From positions 1 to 5,962 of the forward strand of contig CALYNN010000101.1 in NCBI GenBank assembly GCA_945221685.1: 5,962 nt of DNA, given 5' to 3'. Shown piece by piece: positions 5,314-5,962 of the stretch. Source of the stretch: an uncultured Clostridia bacterium. Its GTDB lineage: Bacteria; Bacillota; Clostridia; Oscillospirales; Acutalibacteraceae. The translations under genes were made by a program, and so were the position numbers. Each line of letters opens with the position of its first letter. Position 1 is the first letter of the stretch. A model generated the notes under the pieces. That model had not been told where the DNA came from. It did no database searches and was given only the letters and a program-made list of their open reading frames with translations.

Positions 5314-5962
5314 AAAAGAAATTAAAAGGCTTAAAAGAGCAATGAAATCAGGTTGTGAAAGCTTAACAGAAGAAGATATCAAGAATATGATAGACGAAGA
5401 GCTGATGAAGGATGAAAGCGAAATAGATACCGATTTTATTGATACCTGCTTTTCACTCCTTGATTCTAAAAATGGCCAAAGCGGCAAGGCAAAAATAAAA
5501 TTGCGCACCTCCGCAAAAATTCTTATTGTGGCGGCGGCAGTGCTTACGGTATTTGTTTCCACTCTTACCGTTGCCGCACAGGTAGCCGATGTAAACCCCA
5601 TAGAAAAAATTGCCGACATAGTGGGAATTGAAGCTAAAAAGAGCAGTAATAAAAAGCAGAATGTTAAGGCTGAAAAAAAGGAAAAAAACACAAAGGACGA
5701 TGTTGAGCTTTGCACCGTGCCCGATTTTATTACCGCTCAGGTTTATTATAGCGATGTTGAGGAAAATGAGGAGTGGAACGAGTGCTTTGATATTGAGCTT
5801 GTGGGTGAATACAGCGATGATGTTCCAACAGGTGTTATTATGTATCAAAGCCTTGAAGCAAATAAAAAGACAGAAAAGGGCTCAAGGCTTGTGCTTACAT
5901 ACAGCCTCGGTGTGCATATGCAGCAGTTGCCGGAGGTTTACGGTATGACTGTTGCAGAAGCC
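5306..5962 (+). CDS. Single-pass membrane protein with PASTA-like ectodomain, probable anti-sigma/sensor partner (partial)
   Basis: 219 residues are visible and the reading frame is still open at the window end. Residues 1-68 are charged and cytoplasmic, with no zinc-binding HxxxCxxC motif. One membrane helix lies at about 70-92, and a very Lys-rich linker at about 110-132. The outer part shows a PASTA-like unit at 138-202. It opens with VPDF, has EYSDDVPTGVIMYQS (168-182) and ends GSRLVLTYSLG (192-202), matching the PASTA second half (vp.G.Vi.Q.p..g..v.kGs.v.l..S.G). A second unit starts with LPEVYGMTVAEA (208-219) and is cut by the window end. PASTA domains in PknB-type kinases and penicillin-binding proteins bind muropeptides, lipid II or beta-lactams. 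The first unit lacks the GMT..EA motif and carries Cys136 and Cys160. The ATG overlaps the sigma stop by 8 nt. Its place directly after an ECF sigma gene, and its topology, suggest an anti-sigma factor sensing the cell wall. No kinase domain is present. The anti-sigma role is inference. Confidence 0.8.
   Translation, partial: MNKKEIKRLKRAMKSGCESLTEEDIKNMIDEELMKDESEIDTDFIDTCFSLLDSKNGQSGKAKIKLRTSAKILIVAAAVLTVFVSTLTVAAQVADVNPIEKIADIVGIEAKKSSNKKQNVKAEKKEKNTKDDVELCTVPDFITAQVYYSDVEENEEWNECFDIELVGEYSDDVPTGVIMYQSLEANKKTEKGSRLVLTYSLGVHMQQLPEVYGMTVAEA

Noticed and set aside
4648..5715. Long open frame on the minus strand (355 codons)
   Set aside because: It runs opposite the sigma factor and PASTA protein genes, its translation is a Phe/Leu/Ser-rich mirror of Lys/Glu-rich coding sequence, and it has no recognisable domain.
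5628..5948. 106-codon + strand open frame inside the PASTA protein gene
   Set aside because: It is a different frame of a gene with clear domain content, with a basic low-complexity start and no ribosome binding site.

Overview
The window reads as chromosomal DNA from a low-GC Firmicute, most likely a gut-type Clostridia (Ruminococcaceae/Oscillospiraceae-like). The basis is the AT-rich composition, AGGAG-type ribosome binding sites, the style of the sigma factor gene, and a ribosomal protein L17 gene end closed by a strong terminator. The lineage is an inference from style, not from a marker search.

Layout, all on the + strand: (1) bases 1-161 are the end of rplQ (L17), normally the last gene of the S10/spc/alpha ribosomal cluster, followed by a C(UUCG)G-loop terminator at 181-208. 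(2) An envelope-glycan unit follows: a GT2 polyprenyl-phosphate glycosyltransferase with two C-terminal membrane helices (397-1335), then a 494-residue polytopic membrane protein (1406-2890) that looks like a GT-C/DUF6056-type protein, closed by a terminator at 2921-2957. (3) A 493-residue tandem paralogue of that membrane protein (3088-4569) has its own upstream region. (4) An ECF-type sigma factor (4717-5313) overlaps by 8 nt a single-pass membrane protein with PASTA-like extracellular domains (5306 to beyond the window end), which is a good candidate for its anti-sigma/sensor partner.

The most interesting signal is regulatory. TGTCACA occurs in the upstream region of the glycosyltransferase, of the second membrane protein and of the sigma factor. 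Exactly 17 nt further on, each site has an AC..ATA block: ACATATA at two sites and ACCAATA at the third. TGTCACA is known as the -35 element of the ECF41 family. The spacing suggests that the sigma factor encoded here autoregulates and also drives the two neighbouring glycan units. The working model, which is inference, is an envelope-stress module: a PASTA ectodomain monitors cell-wall material or precursors and releases the ECF sigma factor, which switches on a lipid-linked-sugar synthase and two membrane glycosyltransferase-like proteins that decorate an envelope polymer.

Every intergenic stretch is shorter than 200 bases. No tRNA, rRNA, CRISPR array, insertion sequence or phage attachment site was seen.
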